A stretch of DNA of 7,501 bases from Bacteroidota bacterium. GTDB taxonomy: Bacteria; Bacteroidota; Bacteroidia; Flavobacteriales; Flavobacteriaceae. The position numbers were made by a program, and so were the translations under genes. The notes under the pieces are model-generated. The model was given only the letters and a program-made list of their open reading frames with translations. It did no database searches and had not been told where the DNA came from. The DNA is taken from assembly GCA_022601215.1 (NCBI GenBank), contig JAHZIZ010000353.1, positions 1 to 7,501 on the forward strand. The letters are read 5' to 3'. Shown one piece after another: positions 1 through 7,293 of this stretch; the stretch's first letter is position 1; each line of letters begins with the position of its first letter.

Positions 1-1
1 A

Positions 2-946
2 GAATTTGAAATTCGGATCGACGAGGTTCAAATAACTACTGGAACTGGAATGACTGAAAAATGTTCATTAACCCAAGACGCACCCGTGTTTGATTCCACA
101 ACAAAAGGAATTACAATTGACTATAGCGTTCCTGAATTCGAAAAATTTTTAATCACAGAATATCATTACATTTTAGAAGGTAGTGATAACAATTGGACAA
201 CGTGGAATAGAAATACCAGCATCTCATTCACTAATCTTGCTCATGGAGAATATAATTTCAAGGTTCGAGCCAAGATTAACAATACCTTAACCAGGAACAC
301 AGCGTCATACCAATTTTCCATTGGTAAACCGTGGTATTTATCAACAACCTTCCTTTTCCTATACTGCCTAGGGGGTCTACTTTTCTTTGTATTAGTTCAT
401 TGGTTTTATAAAAGGTATTATCGCAAGCAAAGGGAGCGTATTCTTGAAAAAACAACCAAAGATTTAAAAATAAAAGAGTTGGCGGCACAAAAAGAAATAG
501 TTGAGTTAAAGAACGATAGACTAAATCAAGATATTGAAGCGAGAAATAGAGAGCTGGCTATTGCAACTATGAACATGATAAGTAAGAACACCACTCTTAA
601 CAATATAAAAAATGAGATTACTTCTCAGGGAAATCTAAAGGAACTTACTTCTGTCATCAAACTTTTGGATGACACGATTAATAGTAAAAAAGAATGGAAA
701 TTTTTTGAGGAAGCCTTTAATCATGCCGATCAGGACTTCTTTAAAAAGGTAACACATTTACATCCACAACTCACTCCAAATGATCTTAGACTTTGCGTGT
801 ATTTGCGCCTCAATTTATCCTCAAAAGAAATTGCGCCCCTACTTAACATATCCCCTCGAAGCGTAGAAATAAAACGCTACCGTCTTCGCAAAAAGATTGG
901 TCTAGAGAGAGAAATCAACCTCAACGAGTATTTTATAAGGCTATAA
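2..946 (+). CDS. Membrane-spanning one-component PUL regulator (Y_Y_Y sensor end + LuxR-like HTH), 5'-truncated
   Basis: The reading frame is open from base 2, so the ATG at 50 is internal and the true start lies before the window. Numbering that Met as 1, the first ~92 residues end a triple-tyrosine (Y_Y_Y) beta-sandwich: Y-x-L-E-G-S-D-x-x-W-x-x-W at 40-52, then HGEYNFKVRA at 65-74. A single transmembrane helix lies at about 95-120, followed by a basic stop-transfer stretch (KRYYRKQRER) and a charged coiled coil to about 175. Residues 241-285 form a LuxR-type helix-turn-helix with LSSKEIAPLLNISPRSVE and RYRLRKKIGL. Known family architecture is an N-terminal periplasmic beta-propeller sensor, here off-window, joined through Y_Y_Y to a cytoplasmic DNA-binding end. 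There is no histidine kinase, phosphoacceptor or receiver domain, so this is not a hybrid two-component protein. I infer that it activates the SusC operon downstream, which runs in the same direction after a 227-base gap. Family assignment is firm; the ligand is unknown. Confidence 0.9.
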   Translation, partial: EFEIRIDEVQITTGTGMTEKCSLTQDAPVFDSTTKGITIDYSVPEFEKFLITEYHYILEGSDNNWTTWNRNTSISFTNLAHGEYNFKVRAKINNTLTRNTASYQFSIGKPWYLSTTFLFLYCLGGLLFFVLVHWFYKRYYRKQRERILEKTTKDLKIKELAAQKEIVELKNDRLNQDIEARNRELAIATMNMISKNTTLNNIKNEITSQGNLKELTSVIKLLDDTINSKKEWKFFEEAFNHADQDFFKKVTHLHPQLTPNDLRLCVYLRLNLSSKEIAPLLNISPRSVEIKRYRLRKKIGLEREINLNEYFIRL

Positions 947-968
947 AAAACTCAACAAGGAGTGTTTT
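945..968 (+). terminator. Weak terminator-like hairpin after the regulator gene
   Basis: ACTC (950-953) pairs with GAGT (960-963) across a 6-base loop. After one A/G mismatch, an A-run (945-948) pairs with a T-run (965-968). The GC-poor stem and short T-run make it a poor intrinsic terminator. Its position directly on the regulator stop codon, before a gap with its own promoter candidate, is the main argument for it. Confidence 0.25.
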
Positions 969-971
969 GTA

Positions 972-993
972 TACAACATTACTACAACATTAC
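972..993 (+). promoter_or_regulatory. Perfect tandem 11-base repeat, candidate operator of the PUL regulator
   Basis: TACAACATTAC occurs twice head to tail with no spacer (972-982 and 983-993). The 11-base period is about one helical turn, which would place two protein subunits on the same DNA face. The first copy also overlaps a 10-base perfect palindrome, TTGTATACAA (967-976), so a third, inverted TTGTA half-site is present. The element sits between the regulator and the SusC operon, about 80 bases upstream of the best promoter candidate, a position suited to activator binding. I saw no other copy in the window by eye. Operator function is inference. Confidence 0.45.
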
Positions 994-1075
994 TGCTTAT
1001 CTGTTCATTTTTATTCAATTACGATTATGGCAATTTTTATAACCTTTCATTGCTAAACCCTTAATTTCTATGTTG

Positions 1076-1108
1076 TTTGTTTAAGAATCTCTAATATTTT
1101 TAGATTTT
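1076..1108 (+). promoter_or_regulatory. Candidate Bacteroidota-type promoter of the SusC operon
   Basis: TTTG at 1076-1079 resembles the -33 element. TAGATTTT at 1101-1108 matches the Bacteroidota -7 consensus TAnnTTTG except for the last base. The 21-base spacer is within the 17-23 range described for Flavobacterium. Transcription would start near 1113-1116, giving a leader of roughly 75-80 bases. The region is very AT-rich, so chance matches are likely. No better pair was found between 947 and 1173. Confidence 0.35.
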
Positions 1109-1191
1109 TTTGCTATCTGTATAATTTATATATCATTCTAAATGAAATAACAGGAATAAATCTACTATACATTGTGAGTACAAATAAATGT

Positions 1192-4100
1192 ATGAAGCAG
1201 ATAGTATTTTTAACCGTTATATTTTCCACCTTTTTAGGTTTCGGACAAACTTTTAGCATAACTGGTGTCGTTCAAAATGCCACAAATGGCGATCCCTTAT
1301 TTGGAGCCTCTGTAGTTCAGAAAGGAACGCTCAATGGTGCCATTTCGGATTTTGACGGGAATTTCACCCTCGAAAATATTTCAAGTGGAGATGTTTTAAC
1401 AGTTTCCTACGTTGGGTTCTCTGACCAAGTGATTACCATTACCTCTACTCAAAACATCACGGTAGAAATGAGAGAAGATGTAGCCTCACTTGACGAAATT
1501 GTAGTGATTGGTTATGGGACTAAAAAGAAAAAAGAGATAACGGGTGCCGTGTCAGTAATATCAGCCGAAACCATCGAAGAATTAAAACCCGTCCGAATAG
1601 AACAAGCCCTTCAAGGTCAGGTTTCTGGAGTTCAAATTACATCGCAATCTGGTTCTCCAGGAAGCGCCTTAGATATAAGGATTAGAGGTATTTCAACCAA
1701 TGGAGATAACCGTCCTCTAATTTTAGTAGATGGAGCAAGAATCGAAGATCTAAGTGTGATTAATCCAAGTGATATAGAAACCATCAATGTCCTTAAAGAC
1801 GCTACAGCGGGTATTTATGGAGTGCAAGCTGCTAATGGAGTAATTCTAATTACAACCAAGACTGGAAGAAAGCAAATGCCCTTGACCTTTGAATATGAAG
1901 CTTATGGCGGTTTTCAAGAAACTACGCGAAGTTTACCTGCATTAAATGCAACTGAATACGGCCTTCTAGTCAATGAAGCCTTTGTGGCTGATGGTCAAGT
2001 CCCTGTTTTCACTAATATAAATGAATTGGGTAAAGGAACCGATTGGCAAAGTAAGGTCTTTCAAAAAGCGCCCATATTAAACAACAGTTTTACACTTAGA
2101 GGCGGATCAAAAAAATCAACCTATTCTGGAGGTGCTTCACTTTTAACACAGGATGGAATTGTTGGTGGAGACAAAGCTAACTTTACTCGTTATACTTCTC
2201 GATTAAACTTTAATACAGAACTCTTTGACCGATTAAAGCTTAAATCCAGTCTACTTTATACGGGAACAAAACGAAAAACGCTACAAGAAAATGGCATTGG
2301 ATCGGTTCTTTATAATGCCCTAAACATGAATCCCAATTTAGGAGTACGAGATGAAACTGGTGGGTTTTCTCGCGCCATAGATTTACCGATAGAAGTAATT
2401 AACCCACTTGCACAAATTGAAAGCACGTTTAACGACGTAAAGGTTGACAAAATTAGTGGTGTTTTTGGCGCAAACTATTCGTTCCTTAAAAATTTTACTG
2501 CCGAAGCCAATTACCAATGGAACTATGCGGAAGTGCGAGGGAAATTCTATTTCCCAGAAGCAGATTTTGGAAGGATTGGTCAATCTGATAAGGTTTTTGA
2601 TAGAGAAATAGATGTAGTAGTTGAAAACCTAGATTTCTTTAGAGACTATATTTTCGATGCCTTTATAACTTACGACAATACCTTTGCAGATGACCATAAA
2701 ATCAACTTCACGTTAGGAACTTCTGTTTCTAAAACAACAGGGGATTCCTATAGTAGAACCGGTGTTGATCTGCCCAATGTTCCTTTTGCACAAGTTAGTG
2801 TTGATGACGCTGTCACTATTACCGACAATTTTATGACACGTAGCCATCGTATTTTCGATACGCGACTACTTTCTTATTTCACGCGCTTACAGTATGATTA
2901 TAAAGGAAAATATTTGTTCTCAGGTGTTTTTAGACGTGATGGATCAACGGCCTTTGGCCCAAAAAATAAATTTGGTTATTTCCCTTCCGCTTCTATGGGT
3001 TGGATTATTTCTGATGAAGATTTTCTTGCCGAAAGTAATGCCATCAACTTCCTTAAGCTTCGGGGATCATATGGAATTATTGGAAACGATCGAATTCCTT
3101 CCAATCGCTTTGTTTCTCTTCTAACAGGTGAAGGGGTATATGTTTTTGATGACAATCTCGAATTTGGAATTGCCACCGGAGCCATTTCTAATCCAGAAAT
3201 AAAATGGGAAGAGCAAAAAACCTTAGATATTGGTATCGATACGCGATTCCTAGACAATAGATTGAGTATTGAGGCCGATTACTTTAATAAAAGAACCGAA
3301 AACTTGCTCTTAGCAGTACAAGCCTCTGGGACAACTGGTCCTACTGCTCCCGGAGCAGCAAGCCCAATTGTAAATGCTGGAACCGTTGAAAACAAAGGGT
3401 TTGAATTTGCTATAGGTTATAAGGATGAACTTTCAGATAATTTTTCTTTCGGAATTAATTACAATTTTACTACCCTAAACAATAAGGTTCTTGAAGTAAA
3501 CAATAACATAGGTTTTGAACCCGGAGGTGCCTTTGGAATTGGACAATCGGATGTTGCTAGATTGGAAGAAGGACTGCCTATTGGTTATTACTTTGGTTAT
3601 GCAACCGACGGCATTTTTCAGACTCAAGAAGAAGCTAACAACGCACCTTCACAACTAGAATTAGGTGCAGAAGCTCGAGCAGGAGATCTTAAATTTGTAG
3701 ATACTAATGGAGATGGTGTTATCACACCTGATGATAAAACGAATCTAGGAGACCCTATTCCAGATATCACAATGGGACTCAATCTTTCCTTTGATTATGG
3801 AAATTTCGACTTTCAATCATACTTCTTTGCCTCCCTAGGAAACGATATTGTGAGAAATTATGAACGTAATGATCGCTTTACCAATAGAACAACATATTAC
3901 CTAGATCGATGGACTGGCACCGGCACCTCTAACGAATTTCCTAGAGTTACAACCGGCGCAACCGCCAACACTGTTTTCTCCGATTTCTACGTAGAAGATG
4001 GATCTTTTCTAAGAGCACAAAACATGCAATTAGGTTATTCTTTCCCAGAATCCACCTTGTCTAAACTTGGTATAGAGAAATTGAGATTCTATGTCTCGGT

Positions 4101-4239
4101 AAACAACGCATTCACACTAACTAAATATAGAGGATACGATCCAACCGTTTCAACAGGAGCTCCTGTTGGAGGAGGATTTGACCAGGGACTCTATCCAACT
4201 CCTAGAACCTATTTATTGGGTGTTAATATGAAACTTTAA
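1192..4239 (+). CDS. SusC/RagA-family TonB-dependent outer-membrane glycan transporter
   Basis: This protein imports oligosaccharides across the outer membrane using TonB/ExbBD energy, with the SusD lipoprotein as extracellular lid. From the ATG at 1192 it has 1015 residues, normal for SusC. A short signal peptide (MKQIVFLTVIFSTFLGFGQ) is followed by a carboxypeptidase-regulatory-like beta-sandwich (about 20-95). The SusC signature around the TonB box, DEIVVIGYGTKKKKEITGAV, starts at about 101. The plug runs to about 224 with QALQGQVSGVQI, IRIRGIS, PLILVDG and VLKDATAGIYG-x-x-AANGVILITT. The rest is the barrel, with an EF-hand-like loop DTNGDGVITPDD at about 837-848, and it ends YLLGVNMKL. 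There is no N-terminal STN domain, so ECF-sigma/anti-sigma signalling is not suggested. A GTG at 1174 would add six residues. I prefer 1192 because it is an ATG, follows an A-rich stretch (ACAAATAAA) and starts directly at the signal peptide. The SusD gene begins 4 bases after the stop. Confidence 0.95.
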   Translation: MKQIVFLTVIFSTFLGFGQTFSITGVVQNATNGDPLFGASVVQKGTLNGAISDFDGNFTLENISSGDVLTVSYVGFSDQVITITSTQNITVEMREDVASLDEIVVIGYGTKKKKEITGAVSVISAETIEELKPVRIEQALQGQVSGVQITSQSGSPGSALDIRIRGISTNGDNRPLILVDGARIEDLSVINPSDIETINVLKDATAGIYGVQAANGVILITTKTGRKQMPLTFEYEAYGGFQETTRSLPALNATEYGLLVNEAFVADGQVPVFTNINELGKGTDWQSKVFQKAPILNNSFTLRGGSKKSTYSGGASLLTQDGIVGGDKANFTRYTSRLNFNTELFDRLKLKSSLLYTGTKRKTLQENGIGSVLYNALNMNPNLGVRDETGGFSRAIDLPIEVINPLAQIESTFNDVKVDKISGVFGANYSFLKNFTAEANYQWNYAEVRGKFYFPEADFGRIGQSDKVFDREIDVVVENLDFFRDYIFDAFITYDNTFADDHKINFTLGTSVSKTTGDSYSRTGVDLPNVPFAQVSVDDAVTITDNFMTRSHRIFDTRLLSYFTRLQYDYKGKYLFSGVFRRDGSTAFGPKNKFGYFPSASMGWIISDEDFLAESNAINFLKLRGSYGIIGNDRIPSNRFVSLLTGEGVYVFDDNLEFGIATGAISNPEIKWEEQKTLDIGIDTRFLDNRLSIEADYFNKRTENLLLAVQASGTTGPTAPGAASPIVNAGTVENKGFEFAIGYKDELSDNFSFGINYNFTTLNNKVLEVNNNIGFEPGGAFGIGQSDVARLEEGLPIGYYFGYATDGIFQTQEEANNAPSQLELGAEARAGDLKFVDTNGDGVITPDDKTNLGDPIPDITMGLNLSFDYGNFDFQSYFFASLGNDIVRNYERNDRFTNRTTYYLDRWTGTGTSNEFPRVTTGATANTVFSDFYVEDGSFLRAQNMQLGYSFPESTLSKLGIEKLRFYVSVNNAFTLTKYRGYDPTVSTGAPVGGGFDQGLYPTPRTYLLGVNMKL

Positions 4240-4243
4240 AACA

Positions 4244-5713
4244 ATGATGATGAAATTAAAATATATAACGTTTACCATTCTGTTGTCATTAACTGCCTGT
4301 AGCGATGACTTTGTAGATGTAGAATCACAAGATGAGAACTCAGAGAATTTCTTTTCTTCCGAAGAGGATTATCAACGAGCCTTGATCGGTGCTTACGATT
4401 TATTACAGTCTACCTACCTTAATGTTATGCTAGGAGAGATCGCTTCAGACAACACCTTAGCAGGTGGAGAAAGCGCAACCGATGTTATCGGTATTCAGCA
4501 AGTGGATGACATGATTCACACGCCTTCTAACGTGCAATTACGAGACATTTGGAGTTGGATGTACGCTGGAGTAAACCGCGCCAACTACATCTTAGAATTT
4601 CAAGACAATATCGATTTTTCGAATAAAAGTAATGTCCTTGGACAAGCTAGGTTTTTAAGAGCATACTACTATTTTGAATTAGTGAAATGGTTCGGCGATG
4701 TCCCATTAGCCGTGGACACTCGTATCTTATTTGGTGACGAATACGATCGCTCTCCGAAAGCAGAAGTATACGCCCAAATGGAAGCCGATCTTTTGTTTGC
4801 ATCGCAAAACCTCCCCTATACGCAAATTCAGACAGGACGCATCACCAAGGGTGCTGCTCTAGCGCTTTTAGGAAAGGTTTATCTGTATCAAGACAAATTT
4901 ACAGAGGCAGCCAGTACATTGGATCAACTTATCAATGAGGGACCACATGACTTATTTCAAAACCTAACACTCCTTTTTGAAAATGACAATGAAAACACGC
5001 AGGAGTCTGTTTTTGAAGTGCAATATACCGACTTAGAAGGTGCTGGTTTCGACTGCTTACAATGTAGCGAAGGAAATGTAGCCGTAGGGTTCAACGGACC
5101 AAGGAATTTCAACGGACCTATGTTCGAATCAGGTTTCAGTTTTAACGTACCAACTCAAGAAATCTACGACCTATACACGGATGATGATCTTAGACGAGAT
5201 GAGTACATCCTTAATATTGAGCTTTATGCCGATCAAAATCAAGACTACAACAATGGTGCTGGTGTTACTTGGACAGAAGGATTTGAACACACCGGATTCT
5301 TTAATAGAAAGTACATCCCTAGACAAGGTGATTCTAATATTGGGGATCAAAACCTTACCAATCCAAACAATTACAGATCTATCCGTTTTGCAGATGTGTT
5401 GCTCATGGCTGCAGAGGCTCACAATCGTGGAAATGGTAACGACGCTACTGCCCGCACCTATTTAAATCGTGTGCGAGTAAGAGCCGGTTTAGACAATATA
5501 ACTAGTTCTGGCAGTGAACTTACAGATGCTATTTACTTAGAAAGAAGACTCGAGCTCGTAGGAGAAGGACATCGTTTCTTTGATTTAGTAAGAACAAATA
5601 GAGCGGCAGGAGCCATTGAAGGTTTCGTTCCTGGAAAACATGAATTATTCCCAATTCCTCTAATTGAAATTCAGTTAGCTGGAAATCGCTGGGCTCAAAA
5701 CCCTGGCTACTAA
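4244..5713 (+). CDS. SusD/RagB-family surface glycan-binding lipoprotein
   Basis: This is the partner of the preceding SusC: an all-helical, TPR-based lipoprotein that binds glycan at the cell surface and caps the transporter. It has 489 residues, usual for the family. The lipobox is L-T-A-C with Cys at 19. It is followed by SDDFVDVES, very close to the Flavobacterium johnsoniae type of surface lipoprotein export signal (SDDFE). Family landmarks are FFSSEEDYQRALIGAYDLL (37-55), QARFLRAYYYFELVKWFGDV (134-153), FADVLLMAAEAHNRG (382-396) with YLNRVRVRAG, RRLELVGEGHRFFDLVR (434-450), and the closing LFPIPLIEIQ...QNPGY. Three in-frame ATGs (4244, 4247, 4250) begin the gene, so the exact start is uncertain by two codons. 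A CLQC motif (271-274) and a doubled FNGP (283-286, 289-292) lie in the middle section, where family members differ most. The gene is 4 bases after SusC and 10 before the next gene, so co-transcription is likely. Confidence 0.95.
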   Translation: MMMKLKYITFTILLSLTACSDDFVDVESQDENSENFFSSEEDYQRALIGAYDLLQSTYLNVMLGEIASDNTLAGGESATDVIGIQQVDDMIHTPSNVQLRDIWSWMYAGVNRANYILEFQDNIDFSNKSNVLGQARFLRAYYYFELVKWFGDVPLAVDTRILFGDEYDRSPKAEVYAQMEADLLFASQNLPYTQIQTGRITKGAALALLGKVYLYQDKFTEAASTLDQLINEGPHDLFQNLTLLFENDNENTQESVFEVQYTDLEGAGFDCLQCSEGNVAVGFNGPRNFNGPMFESGFSFNVPTQEIYDLYTDDDLRRDEYILNIELYADQNQDYNNGAGVTWTEGFEHTGFFNRKYIPRQGDSNIGDQNLTNPNNYRSIRFADVLLMAAEAHNRGNGNDATARTYLNRVRVRAGLDNITSSGSELTDAIYLERRLELVGEGHRFFDLVRTNRAAGAIEGFVPGKHELFPIPLIEIQLAGNRWAQNPGY

Positions 5714-5723
5714 AAAACATTGT

Positions 5724-7283
5724 ATGAAAATTAAACACATATACCTATTTACCACATTATGCTTACTACAACTATTAACAGCTTGTGATAATGATGACGT
5801 GGATCTTGGTTTTGTTGATGCTATTCCGGTCCCTTCCAACCTTGGTTTACAAATTCAATTAGCACAGGACAATTCTGGTCTAGCCACAATAACGCCAAGT
5901 GGTGAGTCCGCTGCGTCTTTTGTTATTGACTTTGGAGATGGTACAACAAGTGAGCTTATTCCCACGGGAAGCAACGTTTCACATATTTTTACTGAAGGAA
6001 CATTTGAACTTGTCGTCACAGCCCAAAACCTAAATGGAGAAACTGCTACCTATAGCGAACCATTAACAGTTTCGTTTTTACCTCCCGAAAATTTATCCAT
6101 CACTGTTAATCCAGTTAGTGGAGACAATTTTTCAATAGAAGTAAGTGCTGAAGCGGATTTCGCAGTAGGGTTTGAAGTACTTTTTGGTGATGACCCTAAT
6201 GAAGTTCCTACCCCCTTTGGAATTGGTGAAAACGCCTCTCATACTTATTCAGATGTTGGTTCTTATACTATAACAGTATTTGCTTTTAGCGGAGCCACTC
6301 AAAGTATTCAAGCTACCGAAGAAGTTATTATAGAAAATCCTATTACCCTTCCCATCGATTTTGAATCAGAAACTCTTGACTATGCTTTTATTGATTTTGG
6401 AGGAGCCATCAATACTATTATAGATAACCCAGACCCGTCCGGAATAAACACAAGTGCTACTGTTACTGAGTTTTTTAAAGAAAATGGTGCTGAAGTTTTT
6501 GCAGGGACTGTCATAGAATTGGGTGCATCCATTGATTTTTCTCAATTTCAAACATTTCAGTTAGACTCTTGGTCGCCTACCGCAGGAACCACAGTTAAAT
6601 TGAAAATTGAAAATGCGAGTAATGCTAGCATTTCTGCAGAAATAGATGCAATTACGACGGTAGCGAATGAATGGGAAACCTTGTATTTCGATTTCTCATC
6701 AGCCGATCTTTCCCAAGAATACAGTAAGGTGGTTATTTTCTTCGAGTTCGGAAATATTGGTTCAGATACCACCTATTATTACGACAACATAGCTCAAGGG
6801 ATCGCACCAGGAAACACGGTTGAGTTACCGCTAGATTTTGAAAACACAAGTACCGTTTACAATATCATTGGTTTTGAAGGGGCAGACTCTTTCTTAGAAG
6901 CCAACCCTTTCCCAACTGGAAATAATCCTAGTGCCAACGTCATTAGAACAACCAAAACTGTTGGTGCTCAGTTTTTCGCTGGAACCGCCATACCATTGGA
7001 TGCTCCTGTCGATTTTTCTGGTACGCAAAGCATTAGCATGAAAACATATTCTCCGAAAGCCAATATCCCCGTTCGTCTAAAATTAGAAAATAGTAATGGA
7101 GACTTTGTAGAACTAGACGTTAATACAACTGTTGAAAATCAATGGGAAGAACTCGTCTGGGACTTTTCCGGAATGGACACGAATTTCGATTTTACAACGG
7201 TAGTAGTCTTCTTCGAATTTATCGTAGATCTGCCGGGAGATGGAAGCACTTATTATTTTGATGATGTAGAACTGGCAAACTAA
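5724..7283 (+). CDS. PKD-domain surface lipoprotein with two tandem CBM-like modules, putative glycan-binding protein
   Basis: The protein has 519 residues. The signal peptide ends in lipobox L-T-A-C (Cys 21), followed by DNDDVD, an acidic patch fitting a surface-export signal. Two PKD-like Ig folds follow: one at about 37-117 with FGDGT (70-74) and VSHIFTEGTFELVV, and a second at about 120-205 with FGDDPNE (154-160) and SHTYSDVGSYTITV. The rest is two tandem modules (209-356 and 368-515), each starting L-P-[IL]-D-F-E and ending Y-Y-[YF]-D-[ND]-[IV]. They are predicted beta-rich and resemble carbohydrate-binding beta-sandwiches in style. I see no catalytic signature. In PULs, a lipoprotein in this position after SusD is usually an SGBP (SusE/F-like or SGBP-B). 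The PKD repeats would then act as a spacer holding the C-terminal modules away from the membrane, which is inference. An alternative is a structural adhesin. Lipoprotein and PKD calls are firm; glycan binding is moderately supported. Confidence 0.82.
   Translation: MKIKHIYLFTTLCLLQLLTACDNDDVDLGFVDAIPVPSNLGLQIQLAQDNSGLATITPSGESAASFVIDFGDGTTSELIPTGSNVSHIFTEGTFELVVTAQNLNGETATYSEPLTVSFLPPENLSITVNPVSGDNFSIEVSAEADFAVGFEVLFGDDPNEVPTPFGIGENASHTYSDVGSYTITVFAFSGATQSIQATEEVIIENPITLPIDFESETLDYAFIDFGGAINTIIDNPDPSGINTSATVTEFFKENGAEVFAGTVIELGASIDFSQFQTFQLDSWSPTAGTTVKLKIENASNASISAEIDAITTVANEWETLYFDFSSADLSQEYSKVVIFFEFGNIGSDTTYYYDNIAQGIAPGNTVELPLDFENTSTVYNIIGFEGADSFLEANPFPTGNNPSANVIRTTKTVGAQFFAGTAIPLDAPVDFSGTQSISMKTYSPKANIPVRLKLENSNGDFVELDVNTTVENQWEELVWDFSGMDTNFDFTTVVVFFEFIVDLPGDGSTYYFDDVELAN
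6348..7268 (+). repeat. Intragenic tandem duplication of a ~148-residue module
   Basis: Copy A is 6348-6791 and copy B is 6825-7268, equal in length and separated by an 11-residue linker (AQGIAPGNTVE). Shared blocks in the same order are L-P-x-D-F-E, N-P-x-P-[ST]-G-x-N-x-S-A-x-V, G-A-x-x-F-A-G-T-x-I-x-L, V/I-D-F-S, S-P-x-A, V-x-L-K-x-E-N, T-T-V-x-N-x-W-E-x-L, D-F-S, V-V-x-F-F-E-F and Y-Y-x-D. The DNA copies have diverged well beyond the protein blocks, so the duplication is old rather than a recent slippage event. Confidence 0.85.
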
Positions 7284-7293
7284 AAAAAAGCGC

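Noticed and set aside
1070..1150. Tiny leader ORFs (ATGTTGTTTGTTTAA at 1070 and ATGAAATAA at 1142) before the SusC gene
   Set aside because: Two- to four-codon frames are expected by chance in AT-rich DNA. Neither has a regulatory codon pattern or an adjacent attenuator hairpin, and the first may lie upstream of the transcription start.
947..1173. Possible small RNA or riboswitch in the regulator-SusC gap
   Set aside because: Apart from the weak hairpin at 945-968, I saw no GC-containing stem or known riboswitch core. AT-richness alone does not support an RNA gene.
2976..3257. Minus-strand open frame of 93 codons inside the SusC gene
   Set aside because: It lies wholly within a strongly supported coding gene, has no recognisable domain or initiation context, and looks like an antisense shadow. 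The same applies to minus-strand frames at 276-488, 2383-2583, 5171-5422, 5529-5738, 6366-6551, 6557-6772 and 7113-7331.
4240..4243. Separate promoter or terminator between SusC and SusD
   Set aside because: The gap is only 4 bases and no hairpin spans the junction, which fits a single operon. The 10-base gaps at 5714-5723 and 7284-7293 are likewise too short.
5181..5465. Plus-strand alternative-frame open reading of 94 codons within SusD
   Set aside because: It overlaps the conserved SusD C-terminal region in another frame, with low-complexity content and no domain. The same holds for 2894-3124 inside SusC.
6348..7268. Glycoside hydrolase domain in the C-terminal half of the PKD lipoprotein
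   Set aside because: No catalytic signature such as the GH16 E-x-D-x-x-E pattern is present, and the region is a clean internal duplication, better explained by binding modules.
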